Source: Nocardioides sp. (GTDB lineage Bacteria > Actinomycetota > Actinomycetes > Propionibacteriales > Nocardioidaceae). Taken from it: a stretch of DNA of 64,000 nucleotides. The notes under the pieces are model-generated. The model saw only the letters and a program-made list of their open reading frames with translations, ran no database searches and had not been told where the DNA came from. The stretch lies in assembly GCA_002729525.1 (NCBI GenBank), contig PBYI01000053.1, positions 310,001-374,000 of the forward strand, in the 5' to 3' direction. Position 1 is the first letter of the stretch, and each line of letters starts with the position of its first letter. The position numbers were made by a program, and so were the translations under genes. This document shows positions 8,062 to 16,905 of the stretch, piece after piece.

Positions 8062-11000
8062 GCGGGCTCCGCCTCGCGCAGCCGCTGGCTGATGACCTGG
8101 GAAACGCCGTCGCCCCGCATGCTCACGCCGTACAACGCGTCGCCGACCTCCATGGTGCGCTTCTGGTGGGTGATGACGAGCAGCTGCGAGCTCTCGCGCA
8201 GCTCCTCGTAGATCTCCAGGAGCCGGCCGAGGTTGGTGTCGTCGAGAGCGGCCTCGACCTCGTCGAGGATGTAGAACGGCGACGGGCGGGCCTTGAACAG
8301 GGAGACCAGGAACGCCACCGCGACCAGCGACCGCTCGCCGCCGGACAGCAGCGAGAGCCGCTTGACCTTCTTGCCCGGCGGGCGGGCCTCGACCTCGATG
8401 CCGGTGGTGAGCATGTCGTCGGGGTTGGTGAGCACGAGTCGGCCCTCGCCGCCGGGGAACAGCCGCACGAAGGTGGCGTCGAAGGCGCGCTCGACGTCGG
8501 CGTACGCCTCGGTGAAGACCTGCTCCACACGGGCGTCGACCTCGTGGACGATGTCGAGGAGGTCCTTGCGGGTCTGCTTGAGGTCCTCGAGCTGCTCGGT
8601 GAGGAACTTGTGCCGCTCCTCCATCGCGCTGAACTCCTCCAGCGCCAGCGGGTTGACCCGGCCGAGCTCGCGCAGAGCCCGCTCGGCGGAGCGCAGCCGC
8701 TTCTGCTGCTCCTCGCGGACGTAGGGGTACGTCGCGGGGCTGCTGTCGTCCGCGTCGTCCCCCTCCGCCCGCTCACCCGCGACCTCGACGACCGGCACGG
8801 GCTGGTCGGGGCCGAAGTCGGCGACCAGGCCGGCCGGGTCGAGGCCGAGCTCCTCGAGCGCGCGCTGCTCGAGCTGCTCGATGCGCAGGCGCTGCTCGGT
8901 GCGGGCCATCTCGTCGCGGTGGACGGTGCTGACGAGGTCCTCGAGCTCCTTGCCGAGCTCGCGCAGCCGGCCCCGGACGTCGCGCAGCGCCTGCTCGCGG
9001 TCGCGGCGCGACTCCTCGACGGCGCGCCGCTCGACCTCGGCCCGGGCGGTGGACTCCTCCAGCCGGGCCAGGACGTACGCCGTGCCCTGCTGCACCGCCT
9101 CGGCGGCGGCGCGCTCGCGGGCGGCCCGCTCGCGGCGCTCGGCTGCGCGGGCGCGGGACTCGCGCTCCCGGCGGGCCTGGGCGAGCAGGCCGTCGGCGCG
9201 GCCGTTCATCGCGCGGGCGCGCTCCTCGGAGGTGCGCAGGTTGAGCCGGGCCTCGGTCTCGGCGCTGCGGGCGTCGCGCGCGGCGGTGGCCAGGCGCTCC
9301 CGCTCGTCGGTGTCGGGCTCCTCCTCCGGGGCGTCCTCCGCCGCGGCGAGCCGCTCCTCCAGGGCGACCAGCGCGGTGCGTGCCTCGTCCCGGGCGGCCT
9401 CGGCCTTCGCGATGGACGCCGCGAGCCGCTCGGCCTCGCCGGAGGCCGCACGAGCCTGCGAGCCGTACTGGCCGAGCTCCTCGGCGACGGCGGCGAGGGT
9501 GGCGTCGGACTCGTGCAGCTGCGCCAGCGCGACGTCGACGCGGCGCGCGGCCTCGTGCCGCTCGGCCTCGACGCGCGAGACCTCGAAGGTCAGCCGCTCG
9601 GACTCCGCGGCGACGGCCTGGAGCTGCTCGGTGGCCTCGTCGACGGCACCCTGGATCTCGATGAGGCTCTGACCGTCGTGCGAGCCACCGGAGGCGAGGT
9701 GGCTGCCGAGCACGTCGCCCTCGCGGGTCACCGCGACGACGTCGGGGTGCGCCTCGACCACCGTGCGGGCCTCGGCGAGGTCGGCGACGACGACGGCGTC
9801 GCCGAGCAGCCGGGTGACCGAGCCGAGCAGCGCGTCGGGACAGGTGACGACCTCGGTCGCCCAGGTGCCGGCCGTGAGGTCGGGTCTGGCGGTGTCGGGG
9901 GCCGTGGGTGCGCCGCCCAGCAGCAGCCGGGCCCGGCCGAGGTCGCCGGCGCGCAGGTGCTCGAGCGCCGCGACGGCCGCGCCGGCGCCCTCGACCGCGA
10001 CGGCGTCGGCGGCGTGGCCGAGCGCGGCGGCGACCGCGGCTTCGTAGCCGGCGCGCACGCCGAGCAGCGAGGCCACCGAGCCGAGCACGCCGTCGAGGGT
10101 GTCGGCGTCGGCGGCCAGCAGGGCGCCGGCACCGTCCTTGCGGGCCAGCCCCAGCTCGAGCGCGTCCTTGCGGGCGGCCAGGCCGGAGCGGTCGCGGTCG
10201 GCCTGCTGGAGCTGCTCGCGCAGCCCGGCGAGCTGCTCGTCGAGCGCGTCGAGCGCCTCGCTGGCCGCCTCGTGCTCCGCGTCGAGACCCTCCTCGCCGG
10301 CGTCGAGGCCGGCGACCTTCGTCTCCAGCGCCGTGAAGTCCTTCTGGGCGCGCTCGGCCCGGGCCAGCGCGTCCTCCCGGCCGAGCGTCAGGCGGCCCAC
10401 CTCGTCGTCGGCGGCGCCGGCGCGCGAGCGCATCGACTCGACCTGCCCCTGGAGCCGGGCCAGCCCCTCGCGACGGTCGGCGGCGGCCCGGGCCAGCGCG
10501 GCCACCCGGCGGTCCTCCTCGGACGCGGCGTCCTCGGCGCTCCGGCGTACGGCCACGGCCTCGTCGAGAGCGGTACGACGACCGTCCACCTCGGCGGCGA
10601 TCGCCTCCTCCTCGGCGCGGGCCCGCTCGGCCTGCGCCTCGAGCTCCTCGGGATCACGACCCCGCTCCTGGCCGGCCTCCTGCACACCGGCCGCGCTGCG
10701 GATCCGCTCGGCGGCCAGACCCTGGACGCCGAGCAGCCGCTCGCGCAGCCCGCCGAGGGCGTACTGCGTCTCCTGCGCGCGGCTCAGGGCAGGCAGGTCC
10801 TCGCGCAGCGCGGCCTCGAGGTCGGCCTCCTCCTGGCGCGCGGCGGCGACGGCCGCCTCAACGCGCTCCTGGCGCTCCTTGAGCGCCGACTCGTCGGCGA
10901 GCTCCTGGTCGAGGTGGGTGCGGGCGGTGACGAGGTCGTCGGCGAGCAGCCGAGCCCGGGCGTCGCGCACGTCGGCCTGCACGACCGCCGCACGACGCGC

Positions 11001-11633
11001 GACCTCTGCCTGACGACCCAGGGGCTTGAGCTGGCGACGGATCTCCACCAGCAGGTCGTTGAGACGCTGGAGGTTGCCGTCGGTGGAGTCGAGCTTGCGG
11101 AGCGCCTTCTCCTTGCGCTTGCGGTGCTTGAGGACGCCGGCGGCCTCCTCGATGAACCCGCGCCGGTCCTCCGGCGTCGCGTGCAGGATCTGGTCGAGCT
11201 GGCCCTGGCCGACGATGACGTGCATCTCGCGGCCGATGCCGGAGTCGCTGAGGAGCTCCTGTACGTCGAGCAGGCGGCAGGCCGTGCCGTTGATGGCGTA
11301 CTCCGAACCGCCGCTGCGGAACATGGTGCGGCTGATGCGCACCTCGGAGTACTCGATCGGCAGTGCGCCGTCGGTGTTGTCGATGGTGAGGACGACCTCG
11401 GCCCGGCCCAGCGGCGGGCGGCCCGACGTACCGGCGAAGATGACGTCGTCCATCTTGCCGCCGCGCAGGCTCTTGGCGCTGGCCTCGCCCATCACCCAGG
11501 CGAGCGCGTCGACGACGTTGGACTTGCCCGAGCCGTTGGGCCCGACGATGCAGGTGATGCCCGGCTCGAGCTCCATCGTGGTGGAGGACGCGAAGGACTT
11601 GAACCCCTTGAGGGTCAGGCTCTTCAGGTACAA
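8058..11633 (-). CDS. smc: Chromosome segregation protein SMC
   Basis: Condensin ATPase for chromosome compaction and segregation, 1191 residues, the usual length. Walker A GPNGSGKS is at residues 31-38, then a long coiled coil, a hinge (~500-680), a second coiled coil, the ABC signature LLSGGERSL and Walker B FYILDEVEAALDD near the C-terminus. The start is TTG (11633), which is uncommon; GGGGAG lies about 7 nt upstream and YLKSLTLKGFKSFA is the canonical N-terminus, so no other start fits. The weak start may limit expression. Confidence 0.97.
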   Translation of the reverse strand: MYLKSLTLKGFKSFASSTTMELEPGITCIVGPNGSGKSNVVDALAWVMGEASAKSLRGGKMDDVIFAGTSGRPPLGRAEVVLTIDNTDGALPIEYSEVRISRTMFRSGGSEYAINGTACRLLDVQELLSDSGIGREMHVIVGQGQLDQILHATPEDRRGFIEEAAGVLKHRKRKEKALRKLDSTDGNLQRLNDLLVEIRRQLKPLGRQAEVARRAAVVQADVRDARARLLADDLVTARTHLDQELADESALKERQERVEAAVAAARQEEADLEAALREDLPALSRAQETQYALGGLRERLLGVQGLAAERIRSAAGVQEAGQERGRDPEELEAQAERARAEEEAIAAEVDGRRTALDEAVAVRRSAEDAASEEDRRVAALARAAADRREGLARLQGQVESMRSRAGAADDEVGRLTLGREDALARAERAQKDFTALETKVAGLDAGEEGLDAEHEAASEALDALDEQLAGLREQLQQADRDRSGLAARKDALELGLARKDGAGALLAADADTLDGVLGSVASLLGVRAGYEAAVAAALGHAADAVAVEGAGAAVAALEHLRAGDLGRARLLLGGAPTAPDTARPDLTAGTWATEVVTCPDALLGSVTRLLGDAVVVADLAEARTVVEAHPDVVAVTREGDVLGSHLASGGSHDGQSLIEIQGAVDEATEQLQAVAAESERLTFEVSRVEAERHEAARRVDVALAQLHESDATLAAVAEELGQYGSQARAASGEAERLAASIAKAEAARDEARTALVALEERLAAAEDAPEEEPDTDERERLATAARDARSAETEARLNLRTSEERARAMNGRADGLLAQARRERESRARAAERRERAARERAAAEAVQQGTAYVLARLEESTARAEVERRAVEESRRDREQALRDVRGRLRELGKELEDLVSTVHRDEMARTEQRLRIEQLEQRALEELGLDPAGLVADFGPDQPVPVVEVAGERAEGDDADDSSPATYPYVREEQQKRLRSAERALRELGRVNPLALEEFSAMEERHKFLTEQLEDLKQTRKDLLDIVHEVDARVEQVFTEAYADVERAFDATFVRLFPGGEGRLVLTNPDDMLTTGIEVEARPPGKKVKRLSLLSGGERSLVAVAFLVSLFKARPSPFYILDEVEAALDDTNLGRLLEIYEELRESSQLLVITHQKRTMEVGDALYGVSMRGDGVSQVISQRLREAEPA

Positions 11634-11770
11634 CGGGGACTCCCCTCGACGCGGCGTCCGACGCAGCAGGCGCCGGTCACCCTACCCCGCGGCCGACCTG
11701 GGCCCCGAGGCCCGGCCGGAGGCGGGAATGCGGGCGGGAACGGAGCCGGGATGAGAGCATCGTCGCCATC

Positions 11771-12856
11771 ATGGCTCCCGCACCGTCCCGACGCCGCCTG
11801 CTCCCGCCGTCCCGACGTACCGCGCTCCTGCTCACGGTCGCGACGGCCCTGCTGGCCACCCTCCTCGCCTCCGTCGTGGGGGTCTCACCGGTGTCGGCGA
11901 GCGTGCGGGGCACGCCGAGCGAGCCGACCGACCCGACCGACCCGACCGCGCTGATGGGCGGGCTGCCGACGACCGGCACCACCGGACGCCCGGCCGGCCC
12001 GAGCGCACGGGCGAGGCAGAACCCCGACCGGGTGCAGCTGCCGGACGCCTGCCGGACCCCCAAGGGCTACCTCAAGCCGAAGAAGTGCACCGTGCTCCCC
12101 CACCGACCCGGTGCGCCGACGGTCGTGGTCTGGGGCGACTCCCACGCCTGGCAGATGGTCCCGGCGCTGCGCGCCGCCATCGGCGACCGTCCGGTCAACC
12201 TGGTGAGCTTCCTCCAGGGTGCCTGCCCCCCGATGAACTCCCGGCTGCAGACCGAGCAGGAGCGGGCCGAGAAGAACAGCTGCGACGTGATGGGCAAGAC
12301 CACGTTGCGCTACCTGCGGCACGCGATGAAGAAGGGCCGCACCATCCGGCTCGTGGTGGCCCTGTCGTGGGAGCTGTACCACGACGTCACCGACGAGCCG
12401 AACGCCGACGACGTCCTCTACCCCGGCTACAGCAACGACTTCATCCGCACCAACGCGCACAAGGCGCTGACCGGGGTGCCGCGGGCGTTCCGCACCCTCG
12501 GCAACCTCAAGGTGCCGACCGACCTCGTCGGCCAGATGCCGATGGTCTACGAGAACGCACCGTCGTGCCCCGCCGGCCGCTACCGCTGCGACCTGCCGCG
12601 GCGCGGCACCATGAAGGACGAGGACGAGAACCTCGCCACGGCGCGACGGATGAGGAGCGTGCTGGTGAAGCCCGCGAAGCTCATCCAGCCGAGCCCGTTC
12701 TTCTGCACCAACCGCGTGTGCAAGGGAACGGTCCGCGGCGTCCCGGCGTACTACGACCAGTTCCACATCGGCGCGCGGGCGTCGGAGAAGCTCGGCCCGG
12801 AGTACTTCACGCCGACGGTCGCGAAGGTGCTCAAGGCCTCGCGACGCACCCGCTGA
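11771..12856 (+). CDS. Secreted or membrane-anchored SGNH-domain protein
   Basis: A 361-residue protein. A basic N-terminus and one hydrophobic segment (residues ~17-43) form a signal peptide or anchor. A Pro/Thr-rich linker follows, then an SGNH domain like the one fused to OafA/YrhL acyltransferases: VVVWGDSHAWQ near residue 118 (block I Ser) and YYDQFHIGA near the C-terminus (catalytic Asp/His). Cysteines in TPKGYLKPKKC and GACPPM suggest extracytoplasmic disulfides. The membrane acyltransferase half is absent, so it acts alone or with a partner elsewhere. It could add or remove O-acetyl groups on a surface glycan. CATCGT ends 7 nt before the ATG, suggesting a leaderless mRNA. Confidence 0.75.
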   Translation: MAPAPSRRRLLPPSRRTALLLTVATALLATLLASVVGVSPVSASVRGTPSEPTDPTDPTALMGGLPTTGTTGRPAGPSARARQNPDRVQLPDACRTPKGYLKPKKCTVLPHRPGAPTVVVWGDSHAWQMVPALRAAIGDRPVNLVSFLQGACPPMNSRLQTEQERAEKNSCDVMGKTTLRYLRHAMKKGRTIRLVVALSWELYHDVTDEPNADDVLYPGYSNDFIRTNAHKALTGVPRAFRTLGNLKVPTDLVGQMPMVYENAPSCPAGRYRCDLPRRGTMKDEDENLATARRMRSVLVKPAKLIQPSPFFCTNRVCKGTVRGVPAYYDQFHIGARASEKLGPEYFTPTVAKVLKASRRTR

Positions 12857-12876
12857 GGGGGCGCCGACGAGGCGGG

Positions 12877-12907
12877 CCGCCGCCTGACTGGGCAGGTCGA
12901 GCGGCGG
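12877..12907. terminator. GC-rich hairpin between convergent genes
   Basis: CCGCCGC (12877-12883) pairs with GCGGCGG (12901-12907) across a 17-nt loop, between the SGNH gene and the convergent coiled-coil gene. There is no T-tract. It is a weak terminator candidate. Confidence 0.25.
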
Positions 12908-12922
12908 GCGGCGCAGCGGCCG

Positions 12923-13132
12923 TCAGGCCGGCTGCATCTCCTGCGCGGGCGTGGTGGTGATGAGCTCGTCGAGCTCCTCGGCGCGAGCGGCGACCAGGCG
13001 GTCGTTCTCCTCGCTGAGGCGCAGGACGAGGGACTCCAGCTCGGCCACCCGTGCGCGCAGCCGAGCGTTGTCGGCAGCCAGACGGGGGTCGCGCAGGTCG
13101 CTGTTCAGGTGACCGATCAGCGCCTTGGCCAT
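12923..13132 (-). CDS. Coiled-coil miniprotein
   Basis: A 69-residue protein. After MAKALIGHLNSDL, residues ~15-58 form a continuous heptad pattern (LAADNARLRARVAELESLVL, then RLSEENDRLVAARAEELDEL), strongly predicting a dimeric coiled coil. It has no membrane segment. A purine-rich GGAAGG element precedes the ATG and is part of a 13-bp palindrome at 13133-13145. I do not know its function. It resembles small conserved hypotheticals of related genera and sits between SGNH and mutM. Confidence 0.7.
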   Translation of the reverse strand: MAKALIGHLNSDLRDPRLAADNARLRARVAELESLVLRLSEENDRLVAARAEELDELITTTPAQEMQPA

Positions 13133-13262
13133 GGAAGGACCTTCCGATTTCGACGATGTGCTGCAGGCGGGATGCTCGGCCCCGAGGGCCGGCAGCGTGG
13201 GTGGCTCGAGGAATCGCTTCGATCCGGGCCGTCTCCAAGCGTCCCACCGCAGTCGATCCCGG

Positions 13263-14168
13263 TCAATTCACCGCCGCTGCGGCGTTCGTACGCCGCCGTC
13301 GGGGCGCCGGCTGGCATCGCGGGCAGAAGTAGGACGAGCGGTTCATGAACGCGACCCGGCGGATCGGGGTGCCGCACCGGTCGCACGGCTCGTCCTCGCG
13401 GCCGTAGGCGTGCAGCGAGCGGTCGAAGTAGCCGGACTCTCCGTTGACGTTGACGTAGAGCGCGTCGAAGGAGGTGCCACCCTGGGCGAGGGCGTCGCCC
13501 ATCACCTCGCGGACGTGGTGCAGCAGCTCGGCGACCTGGGTGCGGGTCAGCCGCTCCCCCGGGCGCTCGCCGTGCAGCCGGGCGCGCCACAGCGCCTCGT
13601 CGGCGTAGATGTTGCCGACGCCCGACACGAGGTTCTGGTCGAGCAGCAGGCGTTTGACGCCCGACGACCGCCGGCGGAACCGGTCGATGAGCGCGACCTC
13701 GTCGAGCAGCGGGTCGAGCGGGTCGCGGGCGATGTGCGCGATCTCGGGGGGCAGCTCGGCGCCGCCGGCACTCACGCTGAGCCCGCCGAACATCCGCTGG
13801 TCGACGAAGCGCAGCTCGAAACCGGGGCCCGCCGGGGCGCCGTCGAGGGCGATCCGCACGCGCAGGTGCCGCTCGGCCGGCGCGTCGGCCGGCTGGACGA
13901 GCAGCTGGCCGCTCATGCCGAGGTGGGCGAGGAGCGCGTCGCCCGGCCGGTCGTCGTCCGGGCCGAGCAACGGCACCCAGAGGTACTTGCCCCGCCGGCG
14001 GGGCTCGCCGAGCACGCGGCCGACGAGCGCGGCGGCGAAGCCCTCGGGGCCGCGCGGGTCGCGGCGTACGGGACGCTCGTGCAGCACGTCGACGCGGGTG
14101 ACGCGGCCGCCGGCGACGTGCCGGGCCAGGCCGGACCGGACGGTCTCGACCTCGGGGAGCTCGGGCAC
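13263..14168 (-). CDS. mutM: Formamidopyrimidine-DNA glycosylase (Fpg/MutM)
   Basis: Base-excision repair glycosylase/AP lyase for 8-oxoguanine and FaPy lesions. The N-terminus [10 protein letters not shown] provides the catalytic Pro (after Met removal) and Glu. [11 protein letters not shown] holds the conserved Lys, and the C-terminal zinc finger has [13 protein letters not shown] and YFCPRCQ. At 301 residues it is slightly longer than typical, with a basic C-terminal extension. The GTG start is 6 bp after the rnc stop, so it is coupled to rnc. The RNase III/MutM pair is typical of actinobacteria. Confidence 0.96.
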   Translation of the reverse strand: MPELPEVETVRSGLARHVAGGRVTRVDVLHERPVRRDPRGPEGFAAALVGRVLGEPRRRGKYLWVPLLGPDDDRPGDALLAHLGMSGQLLVQPADAPAERHLRVRIALDGAPAGPGFELRFVDQRMFGGLSVSAGGAELPPEIAHIARDPLDPLLDEVALIDRFRRRSSGVKRLLLDQNLVSGVGNIYADEALWRARLHGERPGERLTRTQVAELLHHVREVMGDALAQGGTSFDALYVNVNGESGYFDRSLHAYGREDEPCDRCGTPIRRVAFMNRSSYFCPRCQPAPRRRRTNAAAAVN

Positions 14169-14174
14169 CCGCGC

Positions 14175-14891
14175 TCAGCCCGACTGGGCGGCGGTTCCGG
14201 TGCGGGTCGCCTCGGAGATCTCGCGGTACGCCGTCTCGGCGCAGGCCTGCTCGGCCTCCTTCTTCGACCGGCCGGTGCCGTTGCCGTAGAGGGTGTCGGC
14301 CACGCGCACCTGGGCGTGGAACGTCTTCATGTGGTCGGGACCCTCGTCCTCGATCACGTACTCCGGGACGCCGAGGCCGTTCTCGGCGCAGATCTCCTGG
14401 AGCGAGGTCTTCCAGTCGAGGCCGGCACCGAGGGCCGCGGCCTCCTCCATCAGCGGGTCGAACAGTCGGTGGACGACCACCGCGGACACCTCGATGCCAC
14501 CGCTGAGGTGGACGGCACCGATGACGGCCTCGACGGTGTCGGAGAGGATCGAGGCCTTCTCGCGGCCACCGGTCGACTCCTCGCCGCGGCCGAGCTTGAT
14601 GTGCGGCCCCAGGCCGAGGGTGCGGGCGACCCCCGCGAGCGCCCGGGCGTTGACGACGGCCGCACGCAGCTTCGCCAGCCGACCCTCGGGCAGGTCGGGG
14701 TGCGCGCGGTAGAGCGTCTCGGTCACCACGACCCCCAGCACCGAGTCGCCCAGGAACTCCAGGCGCTCGTTGGTGGGGATGCCGCCGTTCTCGTAGGCGA
14801 ACGAGCGGTGCGTCAGGGCGCGCTCGAGCAGCTCGGGGTCCAGCTGGGGATCCCCGAGCGCTGCTCGGAGCTGCGGGTAGTCGGCCGTCAC
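14175..14891 (-). CDS. rnc: Ribonuclease III
   Basis: Double-strand-specific endoribonuclease for rRNA and mRNA processing, 238 residues. [18 protein letters not shown] is the signature with the catalytic acidic cluster; a second acidic motif is in [15 protein letters not shown]; a C-terminal dsRBD follows ([19 protein letters not shown] to [19 protein letters not shown]). I place the start at GTG 14891, 25 bp after the rpmF stop; the frame stays open upstream but overlaps rpmF. It lies in the operon DUF177-rpmF-rnc-mutM. Confidence 0.95.
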   Translation of the reverse strand: MTADYPQLRAALGDPQLDPELLERALTHRSFAYENGGIPTNERLEFLGDSVLGVVVTETLYRAHPDLPEGRLAKLRAAVVNARALAGVARTLGLGPHIKLGRGEESTGGREKASILSDTVEAVIGAVHLSGGIEVSAVVVHRLFDPLMEEAAALGAGLDWKTSLQEICAENGLGVPEYVIEDEGPDHMKTFHAQVRVADTLYGNGTGRSKKEAEQACAETAYREISEATRTGTAAQSG

Positions 14892-14916
14892 GTCAGCGCG
14901 GGCCGGTTGTCGTCGG

Positions 14917-15102
14917 TCAGAGGACCTGACGGCGGGCGCCGCGGGCGCCGTACTCGCCGCACTCGCCGCACGCGCGGTGCGGGAGGTGCTTGGCACCGCA
15001 GGCGGGGTTGGCGCAGGACACCAGCGTCGGCGCGACGGCCTTCCACGCCGACCGGCGGTGACGGGTGTTGCTGCGCGACATCTTCCGCTTCGGGACAGCC
15101 AC
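14917..15102 (-). CDS. rpmF: 50S ribosomal protein L32
   Basis: A 61-residue ribosomal protein starting [20 protein letters not shown], the canonical L32 N-terminus. It carries a zinc-ribbon pattern (CANPACG and CGECG), so it is the zinc-binding C+ form. It sits between DUF177 and rnc, the conserved order. AGGAGAG just upstream of the ATG is a strong ribosome-binding site. Confidence 0.97.
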   Translation of the reverse strand: MAVPKRKMSRSNTRHRRSAWKAVAPTLVSCANPACGAKHLPHRACGECGEYGARGARRQVL

Positions 15103-15132
15103 TGTTCTCTCCTTCTGGGCCGACCGAGTCGG

Positions 15133-15738
15133 TCACTCGGCCTGGTCTGGGTCTTCGGTGAGCTGGGTCAGGGCCGCCCAGCGCGGGTCGATCTTGTCCT
15201 CGTGGGAGTGCTCGGGCTCGTCGGCGAGCCGTGCCCCGCAGTCGGGGCACAACCCGGGACAGTCCTCGCGGCACAAGGGCTGGAACGGCAGTGCGAGCAC
15301 CACCGCGTCCCGCAGCGGCGGCTCCAGGTCGAGCAGGTCGTCCTGGAGCCTCCTGACCTCGTCGTCCTCGTCGTCCTGGTCGTCGGTGGCGCTGGGCTTG
15401 CCGCCCTTGCCGCCGTCGTCGTAGAGGTACAGCTCCTGGAACGTCACGTCGATCTCGTCGACGATCGGCTCCAGGCACCGTACGCACTCGCCCTCCAGCG
15501 CCGCCGAGGCGTCGCCGGTGACCAGGACGCCCTCCATGACCGCCTCGAGCCGCAGGTCGAGTCCGACCGGCGAGCCCTCGGGGACACTGAGGACGTCGAT
15601 GCCCAGATCCTTCGGAGCCGGCACCGAACGCGTCACCTGTCGCTGGGACCCGGGGCGGCGGCCGAGCTCGCGGGTGTCGAGCACGAGCGGCGCTCTCGGG
15701 TCCAGGCTGTTCAGGAGATCACTTCCGGGTCCGGGCAC
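15133..15738 (-). CDS. DUF177 (YceD-like) protein
   Basis: A 201-residue YceD/DUF177 protein, the family linked to 23S rRNA accumulation and nearly always upstream of rpmF. It has a Cys pair in [10 protein letters not shown] and the C-terminal [16 protein letters not shown] zinc-type motif. An acidic insert (DDQDDEDDE) lies mid-protein. The GTG start at 15738 lacks a ribosome-binding site, but TACGAT at 15760-15755 would put transcription about 10 nt upstream. The start is the least certain part. Confidence 0.88.
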   Translation of the reverse strand: MPGPGSDLLNSLDPRAPLVLDTRELGRRPGSQRQVTRSVPAPKDLGIDVLSVPEGSPVGLDLRLEAVMEGVLVTGDASAALEGECVRCLEPIVDEIDVTFQELYLYDDGGKGGKPSATDDQDDEDDEVRRLQDDLLDLEPPLRDAVVLALPFQPLCREDCPGLCPDCGARLADEPEHSHEDKIDPRWAALTQLTEDPDQAE

Positions 15739-15754
15739 GTCAGATCAGTCGATG

Positions 15755-15760
15755 ATCGTA
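15755..15760 (-). promoter_or_regulatory. -10 element for the DUF177-rpmF-rnc-mutM operon
   Basis: TACGAT on the minus strand (15760 to 15755) matches TANNNT and lies in the 97-bp gap between coaD and DUF177. It would give a very short 5' UTR before the GTG at 15738. Confidence 0.4.
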
Positions 15761-15835
15761 CTGCCTGCGAGCAGCGCGGCCCAATCCGAGCCCGGCGGCC
15801 CTGGCGGGGCGCGGCGACGGCCGTCGCCACGGTGC

Positions 15836-16318
15836 TCACCGCCGCTCGGCGAGGCGTGCCAGCAGCGCCTCGTGGACGAAGCCGGGGAGGAACGCCGCGA
15901 CGTCGCCGCCGAAGGCCGCGACCTCCTTGACCAGGCTCGACGACACGAACGACTGACCCGTGCTGGTCGGCAGGAACACGGTCTCCACCTGGGTCAGCGC
16001 GGTGTTCATGTGCGCCATCGGCAGCTCGTAGTCGAAGTCGCTGCTGCTGCGCAGGCCCTTCACGATCGCGACGGCGTCCTGCTCGCGACAGAAGTCGGTC
16101 ACCAGGCCGGTGAAGCCCTCGACGCGCACGCTCGGGAGGTCGGCGACCGCGCGGGTGATCATGTCGACCCGCTCCTCGGGGCCGAACAGACGCGACTTCG
16201 ACGGGTTGACGCCCACCGCGACGACCACCTCGTCGAAGAGCGCCGCGGCCCGGCCGATGACGTCGAGGTGGCCGTGGGTGACGGGGTCGAACGACCCGGG
16301 GCAGACGGCTCGCTTCAC
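15836..16318 (-). CDS. coaD: Phosphopantetheine adenylyltransferase
   Basis: The fourth step of CoA biosynthesis: 4'-phosphopantetheine + ATP to dephospho-CoA. The 160 residues are the normal length. CPGSFDPVTHGHLDVI carries the HxGH nucleotidyltransferase motif and SFVSSSLVKEVA the SSS-type motif. The GTG start overlaps the rsmD stop (GTGA), so it is translationally coupled in recG-rsmD-coaD. Confidence 0.97.
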   Translation of the reverse strand: MKRAVCPGSFDPVTHGHLDVIGRAAALFDEVVVAVGVNPSKSRLFGPEERVDMITRAVADLPSVRVEGFTGLVTDFCREQDAVAIVKGLRSSSDFDYELPMAHMNTALTQVETVFLPTSTGQSFVSSSLVKEVAAFGGDVAAFLPGFVHEALLARLAERR

Positions 16319-16905
16319 GGTCGGGTCTCCTGCTGGTCGGGGTCGTCGGGTGTCGAGCAGTACCACAGCACGGTCTCGCCGTACTTCTTCGAGCGGTGGG
16401 GCACCAGGCCGGCCGGCCAGGTGGGCTCCGGGCTGCGGACGGAGCGCTCGACGACGACCAGCGGCTCGGGCGCCAGCCAGGCGGGCAGCAGCGCGAGGTC
16501 GGCGGCCAGGCCCTCCTCCCCCAGCGGGTACGGCGGGTCGGCGTAGACGACGTCGAAGGGCCCGTCGGCCGGCGGCGGCTCGGCCAGGGTCTGGCGCACG
16601 GTCGCGGTACGTACGTCGGCCACGCGACAGCCGAGCTCGCGGGCGTTGTCGCGCACCAGGCCGGCGGTGCGCTTGTCGTGCTCGACGAGGGTGACCGCGG
16701 CGGCACCGCGTGACCAGGCCTCCAGCCCGACCGCGCCGCTGCCGGCGTACAGGTCGAGCACGCGCAGGCCGTCGAAGCTGCCGCACCACGCCTCGATCGC
16801 GGAGAAGAGCGCCTCGCGGACACGGTCGCTGGTCGGGCGGGTGCGCGAGCCGGACGGCGTACGCAAGCGGCGGCCCCCGGCGGCGCCGGCGATGATGCGG
16901 GTCAC
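16315..16905 (-). CDS. rsmD: 16S rRNA (guanine966-N2)-methyltransferase RsmD
   Basis: A 196-residue SAM methyltransferase acting on G966 of 16S rRNA. It starts TRIIAGAAGGRRL as the family does, has SAM motif VLDLYAGSGAVGLEAWSRG and catalytic motif VYADPPYPL. The GTG at 16905 overlaps the recG stop; the open frame extends much further upstream but is antisense noise. It is translationally coupled to both recG and coaD. Confidence 0.96.
   Translation of the reverse strand: MTRIIAGAAGGRRLRTPSGSRTRPTSDRVREALFSAIEAWCGSFDGLRVLDLYAGSGAVGLEAWSRGAAAVTLVEHDKRTAGLVRDNARELGCRVADVRTATVRQTLAEPPPADGPFDVVYADPPYPLGEEGLAADLALLPAWLAPEPLVVVERSVRSPEPTWPAGLVPHRSKKYGETVLWYCSTPDDPDQQETRP

Noticed and set aside
8019..11954. 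Very long plus-strand open frame opposite smc
   Set aside because: It lies antisense to smc, is rich in Gly/Leu/Arg/Glu with no domain, and arises from the high-GC codon bias. Similar long frames opposite recG-DAK2 and around 500-5443 were rejected for the same reason.
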